Shown here: piece by piece, positions 42,950 through 50,979 of the stretch
Layout: each line of letters begins with the position of its first letter
Numbering within the stretch: position 1 is the stretch's first letter
Assembly: GCF_003581645.1 (NCBI RefSeq)
Contig: NZ_QXFK01000017.1
Coordinates: 1 to 64,000 of the forward strand
Source: Pelagerythrobacter aerophilus
GTDB taxonomy: Bacteria; Pseudomonadota; Alphaproteobacteria; Sphingomonadales; Sphingomonadaceae
DNA length: 64,000 nucleotides
Reading direction: 5' to 3'
Program-made: the position numbers and the translations under genes
The notes under the pieces: generated by a model
Databases searched by the model: none
The model's input: only the letters and a program-made list of their open reading frames with translations
Told to the model about the DNA's origin: nothing

Positions 42950-43810
42950 TCAGATCTCGGTATTTTCGTCCAGCGTCCTGCCGGCATTCTCGCTGCGGTA
43001 ACTGCGCCGGTCGACCCGCAGGTTGTTCTGCACATGTCCGACGCCGGACACGTCTTCTGCGCAGTCTTCCGCACGGCGCTTGTCGAAGCGGCTGTCCACC
43101 GTGCCGTCGAGCGTGACCTCGCCGTTCTCGACCGACACCTGAATCCCGCTGGCATCGAGATCCCAGTCGTCGGTCAGCGTATCGCACACGTCCTCCAGGA
43201 TGCGCTGATCCGAACGGGTATAATTGGCCGGGCCGCGGCCGCGGTGATCCATCCGCCGGCGGCGCGCGGCGTCCTCGTCGCCGAACCAGCTCGCGACCTC
43301 GTCGCCCGCGCGGTCGAGGAAGCCTCGCTCCTCGTAGCGGTCGGTAAAGCCGCGGCGCGGCTCCGCATCGTATGTGCCCGATCCATAGGCGGCCGACATG
43401 CCGCCGAACCCAGCACCGTATCCGCCGTAAGGCAGCCGATTGCCGGCCGAGAAGTCGCCGCCGGCCTGGTCAATCGCGGTGAAGCTGGAGAAGCCGCGCC
43501 CTTCGCCGGTGTCGTACCGCGCGGGGCCGTAGCTCGAGTGATAGCGGGACTGCCGCGCGCCGTGTGGATCGTCGCGCTCCTGCTCGCGCCAGCCGCGGCT
43601 CTGTGGACCGCTATAATCGTCGCGGTAGCTGCGGCGTTCGTCCATCTGGGGCGTAAGCGGCTCGTCATAGCGATGCTCGCGGTAGTCCGGCTGTCCGTAG
43701 CGGTCCGCCTCGAACTGTTCGGCCTGCGTATAGTAGTCCTCGCGGTCGTAGCTGCCGCGGCGCCGGTCGCCGTATCGGTCGCCCGGGCGATAATCGTTCC
43801 TGTAAGCCAT
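42950..43810 (-). CDS. BON-domain protein with long disordered N-terminal region
   Basis: A 286-residue protein. Residues 1-110 are low-complexity and rich in Arg, Tyr, Asp and Gly (MAYRNDYRPGDRYGDRRRG at the start) and predicted disordered, without a signal peptide. The BON domain covers about 205-275: ILEDVCDTLTDDWDLDASGIQVSVENGEVTLDGTV and VQNNLRVDRRS. Just before it lies the SWFGDEDAARRR segment that I recall in sphingomonad BON proteins. BON domains usually bind lipid and sit in the periplasm, so the missing signal is odd. The start at 43810 is preceded by GGAGAGACCG. Confidence 0.8.
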   Translation of the reverse strand: MAYRNDYRPGDRYGDRRRGSYDREDYYTQAEQFEADRYGQPDYREHRYDEPLTPQMDERRSYRDDYSGPQSRGWREQERDDPHGARQSRYHSSYGPARYDTGEGRGFSSFTAIDQAGGDFSAGNRLPYGGYGAGFGGMSAAYGSGTYDAEPRRGFTDRYEERGFLDRAGDEVASWFGDEDAARRRRMDHRGRGPANYTRSDQRILEDVCDTLTDDWDLDASGIQVSVENGEVTLDGTVDSRFDKRRAEDCAEDVSGVGHVQNNLRVDRRSYRSENAGRTLDENTEI

Positions 43811-44031
43811 CGGTCTCTCCTGAAGGTTCTCGGGAATCTCCGGCGCGGCGCCCTGGGAGAAGGGCCGCGTCGCCCTGCTGCATGAAATCAATGCGTGAGC
43901 GCACCGATCGTTGCCCGGCCGGGCGCATGCGAACCGCATTTCGGCGATGGGGCGCCGTGCGATCACCGGAACCTTTCGCATCGCACGGGAATCTGGTGCA
44001 GTGGAAGCCATGCACGACCGTCGCTCCGCAC

Positions 44032-46488
44032 ATGCCTGAGGCGCAGATCCCGCCCGAGATCGCGGCCTGGTTCGACGCGCGCGGCTGGCGGGTGCGGCGG
44101 CACCAGGCGGATATGCTGGCGGCGAGCGAGGCAGGGCGGCACGCGCTGCTGGTGGCCGATACGGGGGCGGGCAAGACGCTGGCGGGCTTCCTGCCGACGC
44201 TGGCGGATTTCTGCCCTTCGCGGCTCGCGGGCGGTGCGCCGCCGGAGGGACTGCACACGCTTTACGTCTCGCCGCTCAAGGCGCTCGCGCACGACGTGCA
44301 GCGCAATCTTCTCGCTCCGGTCGAGGAGATGGGCCTGCCGCTGCGGATCGAGACGCGCAGCGGCGATACCCCGGCCGACCGCAAGCGGCGCCAACGCGGG
44401 CGGCCGCCCCATATCCTGCTGACGACACCGGAATCGCTCTCGCTGCTGCTCAGCTATCCGGAGAGCTTCGCCATGTTCGCCGGGCTTAAGCGTATTGTGA
44501 TCGATGAGGTGCACGCCTTCGCGACCGGCAAGCGCGGCGATCTGCTCGCGCTGTCGCTCACGCGGCTGCAGGCGATCGCCCCGGCTATGCAGTGCGCGGC
44601 ACTCTCGGCGACGGTCGCTGATCCGGAGGGTTTCCGCGAATGGCTTGCCCCCTGGGGCGAGATCGACTCGGTCGCCCTGGTCGAGGGGGAGAAGGGCGCG
44701 CCGCCGGAGGTCGAAATCCTCCTACCGGAGGAGGAGCGCGTGCCTTGGGGCGGGCACGCGGGGCGCTGGGCGATTCCGCAGCTCTACGAGGAGATCCAGC
44801 GCAACCGGACCACGCTGGTCTTCACCAACACGCGCTTTCTGGCCGAGTTCGTGTTCCAGCTCCTGTGGGAGGTGAACGACGACAATCTGCCGATCGGTAT
44901 CCACCACGGTTCGCTGTCGAAGGAGGCGCGGCGCAAGGTCGAAGGGGCGATGGCGCGGGGCGAGCTGCGCGCGCTGGTGGCCACGGCCAGCCTCGATCTC
45001 GGCGTCGACTGGGGAGATATCGACTGCGTGGTGCAGATGGGCGCGCCGAAGGGTTCCTCGCGCCTGCTCCAGCGCATCGGGCGAGCGAATCACCGATTGG
45101 ACCAGCCGAGCCGGGCCATCCTCGTGCCCGGCAACCGCTTCGAGTTTCTCGAGGCGACCGCGGCCAAGGACGCTGTCGATCAGGGGCAGCGCGACGGCGA
45201 GGACTTTCGCCCGGGCGGGCTCGATGTGCTGGCGCAGCACGTCATGGCCTGTGCCTGCGCCGCGCCGTTCGACGAGAAGGCGCTGCTGGCGGAAGTGCGT
45301 GCCTCGCTCGCCTATGCCTGGGTCGATGAGGCCGTGTGGCAGCGCGTGCTGGGCTTCGTCGAGAACGGCGGTTACGCGCTGCGGGCATACGACCGGTTCA
45401 AGCGCATCGTCCGGGACCGGAACGGCGTCTGGCGGCTGACACACCCGGAACATGCGCAGCGGCATCGGATGAACGCGGGGATCATCGTCGATTCGGAAAT
45501 GCTCACCGTGCGGTTCAAGAATGGCCGCCAGCTCGGCAAAGTGGAGGAGCGCTTCGCCGCCTCGCTCTCGCCGGGCGATACGTTCTTCTTTGCCGGCATG
45601 AGCCTGGAGGTCGAGCGGGTGAAGGATATGGAAGTCACCGTGCGCGCCGCGAAGAAGTCGGCCACTATCCCTTCCTACGGCGGCCAGCGGCTGCCGCTGA
45701 CAACGCACCTGGCGGAGCGGGTGCAGGCGATGCTGGTCGATCGTGCGGGCTGGGCGCGCTTCCCCGACGATGTACGCGAATGGCTCGAAGTGCAGGATTG
45801 GCGCAGCCGCTTGCCCGGCCCGGGCGAACTGCTGGTGGAGAGCTTCCCGCACGCGAAGAAGCACTACAGCGTCTATTACACTTTTGAAGGGTGGAACGCG
45901 AACCAGAGCCTCGGCATGCTGATCACGCGTCGGATGGAGGATCGCGGGCTGCTGCCCGGCGGCTTCGTCGCCAACGACTATTCGCTCGCCGTATGGGGCT
46001 TGAAGCCGGTCGCGGATCCTGCTCCGCTACTGTCGCCCGACATTCTCGCGCACGAGTTCGTCGACTGGGTGCAGGATTCGCACCTGCTGCGCCGCGCGTT
46101 CCGCGAAGTTGCGGTGATCGCGGGGCTCGTTGAGCGTCAGCATCCCGGCAAGCGCAAGACCGGCAAGCAGGTCACTTTCTCGACCGACCTGATCTACGAC
46201 GTGCTGCGCAAGTACGAGCCCGATCACGTCCTGCTGGAGGCCGCGTGGGCCGATGCGCGCGCACGTCTGACCGACGTCGGACGTCTCGCGAGCCTGCTCG
46301 AGCGGTCGGCCGAGCAACTGGTCCATGTCGAACTCGATCGTGTGAGCCCGCTGGCGGTGCCGGTCATGACGATGATCGGGCGAGAGGCGTTGCCACAGGG
46401 GTCGGTCGACGAGGAGCTTCTGCTGGAGGCGGAGAGCCTCGCTGCCGCCGCGATGCGGGTGGATGCGGCGGAAGACGAGGCAGACTAG
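44032..46488 (+). CDS. Ligase-associated DNA damage response DEXH-box helicase (Lhr-like)
   Basis: An 818-residue superfamily 2 helicase. Motif I is ADTGAGKTLAGFLP near residue 43-56, motif Ia YVSPLKALAHDV, motif II DEVHAF near residue 160, motif III ALSATVADPEG, and motif VI ALLQRIGRANHR-like (LLQRIGRANHRLDQ) near residue 345. The C-terminal half matches the Lhr/DUF4910-type region (FVANDYSLAVWGLKPV). In many bacteria this gene sits with an ATP-dependent DNA ligase and nuclease; here neither is adjacent. The start at 44032 (MPEAQIPPEIAAWFDARGW) fits the family; an in-frame ATG at 43882 adds a non-conserved stretch overlapping the BON promoter region. Confidence 0.88.
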   Translation: MPEAQIPPEIAAWFDARGWRVRRHQADMLAASEAGRHALLVADTGAGKTLAGFLPTLADFCPSRLAGGAPPEGLHTLYVSPLKALAHDVQRNLLAPVEEMGLPLRIETRSGDTPADRKRRQRGRPPHILLTTPESLSLLLSYPESFAMFAGLKRIVIDEVHAFATGKRGDLLALSLTRLQAIAPAMQCAALSATVADPEGFREWLAPWGEIDSVALVEGEKGAPPEVEILLPEEERVPWGGHAGRWAIPQLYEEIQRNRTTLVFTNTRFLAEFVFQLLWEVNDDNLPIGIHHGSLSKEARRKVEGAMARGELRALVATASLDLGVDWGDIDCVVQMGAPKGSSRLLQRIGRANHRLDQPSRAILVPGNRFEFLEATAAKDAVDQGQRDGEDFRPGGLDVLAQHVMACACAAPFDEKALLAEVRASLAYAWVDEAVWQRVLGFVENGGYALRAYDRFKRIVRDRNGVWRLTHPEHAQRHRMNAGIIVDSEMLTVRFKNGRQLGKVEERFAASLSPGDTFFFAGMSLEVERVKDMEVTVRAAKKSATIPSYGGQRLPLTTHLAERVQAMLVDRAGWARFPDDVREWLEVQDWRSRLPGPGELLVESFPHAKKHYSVYYTFEGWNANQSLGMLITRRMEDRGLLPGGFVANDYSLAVWGLKPVADPAPLLSPDILAHEFVDWVQDSHLLRRAFREVAVIAGLVERQHPGKRKTGKQVTFSTDLIYDVLRKYEPDHVLLEAAWADARARLTDVGRLASLLERSAEQLVHVELDRVSPLAVPVMTMIGREALPQGSVDEELLLEAESLAAAAMRVDAAEDEAD

Positions 46489-46502
46489 AACCCTGGTCCT
46501 GC

Positions 46503-46919
46503 TCAGCGCGCGGCGAAGGTCCGGTACTTCTCGTTGCCGACGAAACCGAAGCGGGTGATTCCCGCCGTCTCGATCGCGTGCAGCGTGCGTGCCGCCGCGT
46601 CGTAGCTTGCGTGCGATACCGGTTCGAACTGCAGTTCCGGCTCGACCGGCATGCGCCGGGTTTCCGCCAGAAGTGCACCGAGCTGCGCACTGTTCACGGC
46701 ACTGCCGTTCCATAGGACCCGATCGGCGCCGTCGATGACGATGCGGTTCTTCACTTTGTTGATCGCCGGACAATTCGTGCAGTCGCGCGGCAGGTCCACT
46801 TCGACCGAATGGGTCGCCGCCGGAATAGTGATCACGAACATGATCAGGAGGACGAGCATTACGTCGATGAGCGGGGTGGTGTTGATCTCGCCCAGGGGGC
46901 GGCTGTCGGGTCCTCGCAT
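46503..46919 (-). CDS. ExbD/TolR-family protein, third copy
   Basis: A 138-residue ExbD-type protein with one membrane segment (TTPLIDVMLVLLIMFVITIP near residues 14-33) and a periplasmic domain. The pore Asp is present in LIDVML. It closely resembles the exbD at 47056-47514, sharing EPELQFEP and FGFVGNEKYRTF, so it arose by duplication. Unlike that copy it carries a CxxC (PRDCTNCPAI) just outside the membrane. A strong terminator separates it from the tonB-exbB-exbD-exbD unit, so it is probably expressed separately. The start at 46919 is chosen by homology; upstream frame extension is possible. Confidence 0.83.
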   Translation of the reverse strand: MRGPDSRPLGEINTTPLIDVMLVLLIMFVITIPAATHSVEVDLPRDCTNCPAINKVKNRIVIDGADRVLWNGSAVNSAQLGALLAETRRMPVEPELQFEPVSHASYDAAARTLHAIETAGITRFGFVGNEKYRTFAAR

Positions 46920-47000
46920 CGCACTTCTCCCACAGTTATGGAACATCATACCATAACATAGCGGAGTCGCCAATTGCACCCACAGGCCTGACGCATGCAA

Positions 47001-47032
47001 CAAAAAAGGGGGCGGATCGCTCCGCCCCCTTT
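47001..47032 (-). terminator. Intrinsic terminator of the tonB-exbB-exbD operon
   Basis: AAAGGGGGCGGA (47005-47016) pairs with TCCGCCCCCTTT (47021-47032) across a TCGC loop. On the minus strand the stem is followed by TTTTTTTGTTG, a long U-tract, so it is a strong terminator for the genes to its right. It lies 24 bp past the stop of exbD at 47056. Confidence 0.88.
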
Positions 47033-47055
47033 ATCGTGTTCGTTGTGCGTCCGGA

Positions 47056-47514
47056 TCAGCCGGTAGGATTGGCCGGACCACCGGTGTTGAACGTCCGGTA
47101 CTTCTCGTTGCCGACGAAACCGAACTTGGTGACGCCGGAAACCTTGATGATGTTCAGCACCTTGGCCGAGAGATCGTAGCTCGCGAACTGCTCCGGCTCG
47201 AACTGCAGTTCGGGCTCGGGGTCGATCGACTTGCTGATCTCGAGATTGCGGACCAGTTCGCTCTGATCGATCGCATCCCCATTCCAGAGGATCTCGCCCA
47301 TCTGGGTGATGACGATCTTGTTCTTGATCGGATCGATCTGGTCTTCCGGCGGCGGATTCGGGTTCGGCGCCGGAAGATCGATGTCGACCGAGTGCGTCGC
47401 AACCGGGATCGTGATGATGAACATGATGAGGAGCACGAGCATGACGTCGATCAGCGGCGTCGTGTTCATCTCCATCATCGGGGTGCCGTCGTCGCGGCCG
47501 CCTGACATTGCCAT
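47056..47514 (-). CDS. exbD: ExbD biopolymer transport protein, second of the operon
   Basis: A 152-residue component of the TonB energy-coupling complex. The single membrane segment with the essential Asp is NTTPLIDVMLVLLIMFIITIPVATHS near residue 18, followed by a periplasmic domain with DLPAPNPNPPPEDQIDP and GVTKFGFVGNEKYRTFNTGG. It is the last gene of the unit tonB-exbB-exbD-exbD, 35 bp after the preceding exbD and 24 bp before a strong terminator. Two exbD genes per operon are common in alphaproteobacteria and xanthomonads. Confidence 0.92.
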   Translation of the reverse strand: MAMSGGRDDGTPMMEMNTTPLIDVMLVLLIMFIITIPVATHSVDIDLPAPNPNPPPEDQIDPIKNKIVITQMGEILWNGDAIDQSELVRNLEISKSIDPEPELQFEPEQFASYDLSAKVLNIIKVSGVTKFGFVGNEKYRTFNTGGPANPTG

Positions 47515-47549
47515 GGTTGGCTACTCCTGATTTCTATCCGCGGACCGGA

Positions 47550-48083
47550 TCACGCGTTCGGATCGACGGGGTTCGAGATGAAGCCGATCGTGGGGTAACC
47601 GGCCGCCTGGACGTTGTAGATCGCGCCCGCGACACACTGCCACGGTGCGTTCACGTCGCCGCGGATGTGGACCTGCGGGATCTTGTCGGGATCCTCCATG
47701 ATCGCCTCGGGGCCACCGGCGCGCTGCACGATCGCGTCGAGCCGCTCGAACGCCCGGTCGTAGAGTTCCTGCGAATCCACGGGGGTCGTGTTGTTGAAGT
47801 AAACCCGGCATTCGCCTTCACGCGACGCGCCTGCGAAACCCGGTTCGCCTGCACTGAGGCCGGCAGCATCGGTGGTGCTCACGGTCAGCTGCAGGTTCTC
47901 GACCTTGTCCTTGGATTCGGTCGATTCAAACACCGGGATGCGGAGCTTTTCGATCGTCTGGATCGCAACCGGCACCGCGATGAGGAAGATGATGAGGAGC
48001 ACCAGCATCACGTCCACGAGCGGCGTAGTGTTGATCTCCGACATCGGCCTTTCGTCGCCGCCGCCTCCCGTCGAAATCGCCAT
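47550..48083 (-). CDS. exbD: ExbD biopolymer transport protein, first of the operon
   Basis: A 177-residue ExbD with the membrane segment INTTPLVDVMLVLLIIFLIAVPVAI near residue 17 containing the pore Asp. Its periplasmic domain is longer than that of the neighbouring copies and has two cysteines (GECRVYF and PWQCVAGA) that may form a disulfide. It follows exbB by 76 bp, a gap that holds an 8-bp inverted repeat (ACACCGGG/CCCGGTGT). The two operon copies differ enough to suggest separate roles in the complex. Confidence 0.9.
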   Translation of the reverse strand: MAISTGGGGDERPMSEINTTPLVDVMLVLLIIFLIAVPVAIQTIEKLRIPVFESTESKDKVENLQLTVSTTDAAGLSAGEPGFAGASREGECRVYFNNTTPVDSQELYDRAFERLDAIVQRAGGPEAIMEDPDKIPQVHIRGDVNAPWQCVAGAIYNVQAAGYPTIGFISNPVDPNA

Positions 48084-48159
48084 GACTATATCCTATCCAA
48101 CTTGTCTATTTCGAAGGTCACACCGGGCCGGCCGCAACCGACCCGGTGTCACGGCTCTA

Positions 48160-48960
48160 TCAGCGCTTCGTCGTGGTGGTCGTGCCCGCAACCGGCTTGG
48201 TCGCCGGAGCGGTGGCCGCAGCCTTGCCCGCCTGCTGGGTCGACGTCTTGGTCAGCACCGCCGGCTTCACCGCACCCTTCGAATTGATGTTCGCGAGGAT
48301 GTCGGTCGAGAAGCCCGAAAGCAGCTCGGCGATACGCTTGTTGCGGCTCTGCAGCCAGTTGTAGGCGAGCACCGCGGGAACGGCGACGAGCAGACCGATG
48401 GCGGTCATGATCAGCGCCTCACCGACCGGACCGGCGACCTTGTCGATCGAGGCCGAGCCGGCGATGCCGATGTTGATCAGCGCGCGGTAGATGCCGATGA
48501 CGGTGCCGAGCAGACCGACGAACGGTGCGGTCGCGCCGACGGTCGCGAGGAACGGCAGGCCGCCCGCGAGCTTGGAGTTGATCGACGCTTCCGAACGCGC
48601 CAGCGAGCCGTGCAGCCAGTCGTGCGCTTCGAGGCTGTCGGTCATCTTGCTGTGCGCGTCTTCAGCGGCGAGGCCGTCGTCGACGAGTTGGCGCCATGCG
48701 CTGTTCTTGTCGAGCTTGGTGGCGCCCTCACGAAGGGTGCCCGCGCGCCAGAACTGGCCGCGCACGTTCTTGTACTCGCTGAAAATCTTCCGCTGCTCGA
48801 GCAGCTTGGTAATCAGAATGTAGAACGATCCGACCGACATGATGACGAGCACGCCGAAGATCGACCAGGCGATCACGCCGCCCTGTTCCATGGCTTCCAG
48901 GAAGCCGAAGGAGTTCTGGGGGGCAGCCTCTCCGGCGGCGGCAAGAAGTTCGATAAGCAT
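48160..48960 (-). CDS. exbB: ExbB/TolQ/MotA-family proton channel protein
   Basis: A 266-residue inner-membrane protein with three membrane segments: about residues 26-48 (GGVIAWSIFGVLVIMSVGSF), 140-165 (LPFLATVGATAPFVGLLGTVIGIY) and 185-210 (GEALIMTAIGLLVAVPAVLAYN). The conserved GTVIGI segment and the LIMTAIGLLVAVPA pore helix identify it. It forms the pentameric channel that powers TonB with ExbD. The C-terminal tail is Thr/Ala/Lys-rich. It lies between tonB and exbD; a GC-rich hairpin occurs in the tonB-exbB gap. Confidence 0.93.
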   Translation of the reverse strand: MLIELLAAAGEAAPQNSFGFLEAMEQGGVIAWSIFGVLVIMSVGSFYILITKLLEQRKIFSEYKNVRGQFWRAGTLREGATKLDKNSAWRQLVDDGLAAEDAHSKMTDSLEAHDWLHGSLARSEASINSKLAGGLPFLATVGATAPFVGLLGTVIGIYRALINIGIAGSASIDKVAGPVGEALIMTAIGLLVAVPAVLAYNWLQSRNKRIAELLSGFSTDILANINSKGAVKPAVLTKTSTQQAGKAAATAPATKPVAGTTTTTKR

Positions 48961-49004
48961 TGCGAAAGTCCTCTCAGAAAGAAGTAGATTGGGAAGAAGT
49001 GTCT

Positions 49005-49029
49005 CGCCGCCGCGCCTGGCGCGGCGGCG
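49005..49029 (-). other. GC-rich intercistronic hairpin between tonB and exbB
   Basis: CGCCGCCGCGC and GCGCGGCGGCG form an 11-bp stem with a CTG loop in the gap between tonB and exbB. There is no U-tract on either strand, so it is more likely to affect mRNA stability or relative levels of tonB and exbB than to terminate. The function is inferred from position. Confidence 0.5.
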
Positions 49030-49037
49030 GGAAGCAG

Positions 49038-49706
49038 CTAGTTCGGGATCTCCCAGCGAACGGTGCTCGAGTAGGTCCCAGAGACCTCGTCACCGTTGCC
49101 GTTGGTCGCCGGACGGAAGCGGGCGCGCCGCTCGATAAGGTTGCAAGTCGCTTCCTTGAGCTCCGACGGTGCAGAACCACCGGTGATCGAGCACGATTCG
49201 ACACGGCCGTTCGTTCCCACGCGTACGGTGAACGACGCGGTGCCGGTGTATTCGCGGCTGATCCAGCTGCTACGATAGTCCGACGTCGTCACCCAGCTGC
49301 CGGGATTGTTCCGCGGCTCGGGGTTCTTCGGCGGGAACCGCGGCGGCGGGGGTGGCGGCGGAGCCGGCGGGGCCGGCGGCGGCACGCGCAGAACGGGCGG
49401 TGCCGGCGGCGGAATCGTCGGCTGCGTCCGGATCGGCGGCGGAGCCGGCGCGATACTGATCGGCGGCGGCGGTGCGACCGGCGGCGGCGGTGCGGTGTCA
49501 GGTTCGGGCGGTGGCGGCGGCTCGTCTTCCGGCTCGGGTGGCGGCGGTTCCTCGATATCAACCGTCGTCACGCGTTCGACCACCTGGGTAACCGCCTCGT
49601 AGGCCAGACCGGTGATCAGCGCATATCCGATCAGGATATGGACGATCGCCACTATGACCAGGGCGACGACCCGGTTCCCGCTCATTTGTTGGTCAGCGTA
49701 GGCCAT
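49038..49706 (-). CDS. tonB: TonB energy transducer
   Basis: A 222-residue periplasm-spanning protein that passes energy from ExbBD to outer-membrane receptors. It has an N-terminal membrane anchor (VVALVIVAIVHILIGYALITG near residues 13-33), a proline/glutamate-rich spacer at about 50-125 and a C-terminal TonB domain with TASFTVRVGTNGRVESCSITGGS and ARFRPATNGNGDEV. The two cysteines in the C-terminal domain (ESCSI, ATCNL) are a frequent feature. It is first in the operon. A start four codons further in (MSGNRV) is also possible. Confidence 0.93.
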   Translation of the reverse strand: MAYADQQMSGNRVVALVIVAIVHILIGYALITGLAYEAVTQVVERVTTVDIEEPPPPEPEDEPPPPPEPDTAPPPPVAPPPPISIAPAPPPIRTQPTIPPPAPPVLRVPPPAPPAPPPPPPPRFPPKNPEPRNNPGSWVTTSDYRSSWISREYTGTASFTVRVGTNGRVESCSITGGSAPSELKEATCNLIERRARFRPATNGNGDEVSGTYSSTVRWEIPN

Positions 49707-50047
49707 TCAGTCGCATCACTCCATCGTCTCTCGCCGAGGGTAGCCCCGGCAATTCTCCTCACGACAAGCAAATCCCTTGCCAGAGGGCAATCCCAAATGT
49801 CCACCCTGCCGGCCGAACTTCGAAAAACGCGAAGGCCGATGGGCCCAGGCGCCGCGAGGCCAGCATGGGCCGGTTTGCCGCACATCTTGTTGTCTGTTGC
49901 GGCAAACTGCCGCGAGCTTTAGCTTCGATGCCCTAGGGGCGCAAACGCTTTATCGGTTAACCGCGAATTCACGATCGCAAGAGTGAATGGAAACGGAACG
50001 GCGTCACGCTTCGCGCATTCCAAAAAATGCCTCAAAACTGGAATTTT
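49707..50047. other. Divergent intergenic region between tonB and a secreted hypothetical
   Basis: About 340 bp with no supported gene. It should contain the promoter for the tonB operon on the minus strand and one for the following gene on the plus strand; I cannot assign boxes confidently and see no clear Fur-type palindrome. It holds one notable inverted repeat at 49873-49907, described separately, and is less GC-rich near 49930-49985. Confidence 0.5.
49873..49907. repeat. Perfect 10-bp inverted repeat in the tonB upstream region
   Basis: GTTTGCCGCA at 49873-49882 and TGCGGCAAAC at 49898-49907 are exact reverse complements with a 15-nt spacer that is T-rich (CATCTTGTTGTCTGT). It could be a regulator site or an RNA hairpin in a leader. 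Position about 170 bp from the tonB start. Confidence 0.5.
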
Positions 50048-50890
50048 ATGGCCGACATGCATCATTTCACCAAGTTCAAGCTCGCGCTCGCCGCAGGCCT
50101 CGCGATGGCTGCCGCGCCGGCGGCTGCGCAGCAGGCACCCGCGGCCGGTGCGCCGACTTATGCCGATCTGGTCGACCTCGCGGACCCGGCCGATCTCGTC
50201 ATCCGCGCGCAGATTCGCGAGCAGGCCTTGCTCCGTCCGGAACGCGCGCCCGGCGTGCGCCCCGGCTATGGGCGACTCTATGTCGAGGCACGCACGCTCG
50301 CGCTGATCTCCGGCTCGGAGCCGATCGGCGAATCGATCCGCTACCTGGTCGACGTGCCGCTGGACGAGGATGGCGATCCCCCCAAGCTCAAGAAGCAGGA
50401 GGTGGTGCTCTTCGCCCGTTCGGCGGGCCGGCCGGGCGAGATCCAGCTCATCGCGCCCACCGCCCAGTTGCGGTGGAGCGAAGCGCTCGCGGGGCGCCTG
50501 CGTCCGATCCTCACGGAGCTGACGGCTGCCGATGCGCCGCCTTCCGTGCTCGGCGTGCGCGATATTCTCTCGATGCCCGGCAATCTCGCCGGCGAATCCG
50601 AAACCCAGATGTTCCTGAACACCGACGGTGACGGACCGGTCTCGATCACGGTCATCCGCCGCCCGAACATGGCGCCGGTATGGGGTGTGTCGTGGACCGA
50701 GATCGTCGACCAGGCCGCCCGTCCGCCGTCCCGGGACACGCTCGCCTGGTACCGGATCGCCTGCTTCCTGCCCGACGATCTCCCGGCCGAGGCCAACATC
50801 GCGCAAGACCCGGCCTCCCGCGCGCAGGCCGAGGAGGACTTCCGCTTCGTGCAGCAGAGCCTCGGGCCCTGCCGGCGCAACCGCAGCTAG
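50048..50890 (+). CDS. Secreted conserved-type hypothetical protein
   Basis: A 280-residue exported protein with a signal peptide (HFTKFKLALAAGLAMAAAPAAAQ), likely cut after AAAQ or AAA. The mature part has no membrane segment or motif I can name; it includes YADLVDLADPADLVIRAQI and PVWGVSWTEIVDQAARPP, and two cysteines late in the protein (ACFLPDDL, GPCRRNRS). I recall similar proteins in sphingomonads without known function. The start at 50048 (or ATG 50057, MHHFT) keeps the signal peptide; ATG 50027 is less likely. Confidence 0.65.
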   Translation: MADMHHFTKFKLALAAGLAMAAAPAAAQQAPAAGAPTYADLVDLADPADLVIRAQIREQALLRPERAPGVRPGYGRLYVEARTLALISGSEPIGESIRYLVDVPLDEDGDPPKLKKQEVVLFARSAGRPGEIQLIAPTAQLRWSEALAGRLRPILTELTAADAPPSVLGVRDILSMPGNLAGESETQMFLNTDGDGPVSITVIRRPNMAPVWGVSWTEIVDQAARPPSRDTLAWYRIACFLPDDLPAEANIAQDPASRAQAEEDFRFVQQSLGPCRRNRS

Positions 50891-50979
50891 CGCGCGCCAA
50901 AGTGAAACTGGTTCCCATGCCGCCGCCTCACGGGTTAGGGGCGGCGCCATGAAACGCGTCGCCAATCAACGCCGCCGCC

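Noticed and set aside
48120-48149. Inverted repeat ACACCGGG/CCCGGTGT between exbB and exbD considered as a terminator
   Set aside because: No U-tract on either strand and it lies inside an operon; at most a processing or stability hairpin.
49306-49602. A glycine-rich plus-strand frame that looks like a repeat protein
   Set aside because: It is the antisense of the proline-rich spacer of tonB and reflects that codon bias.
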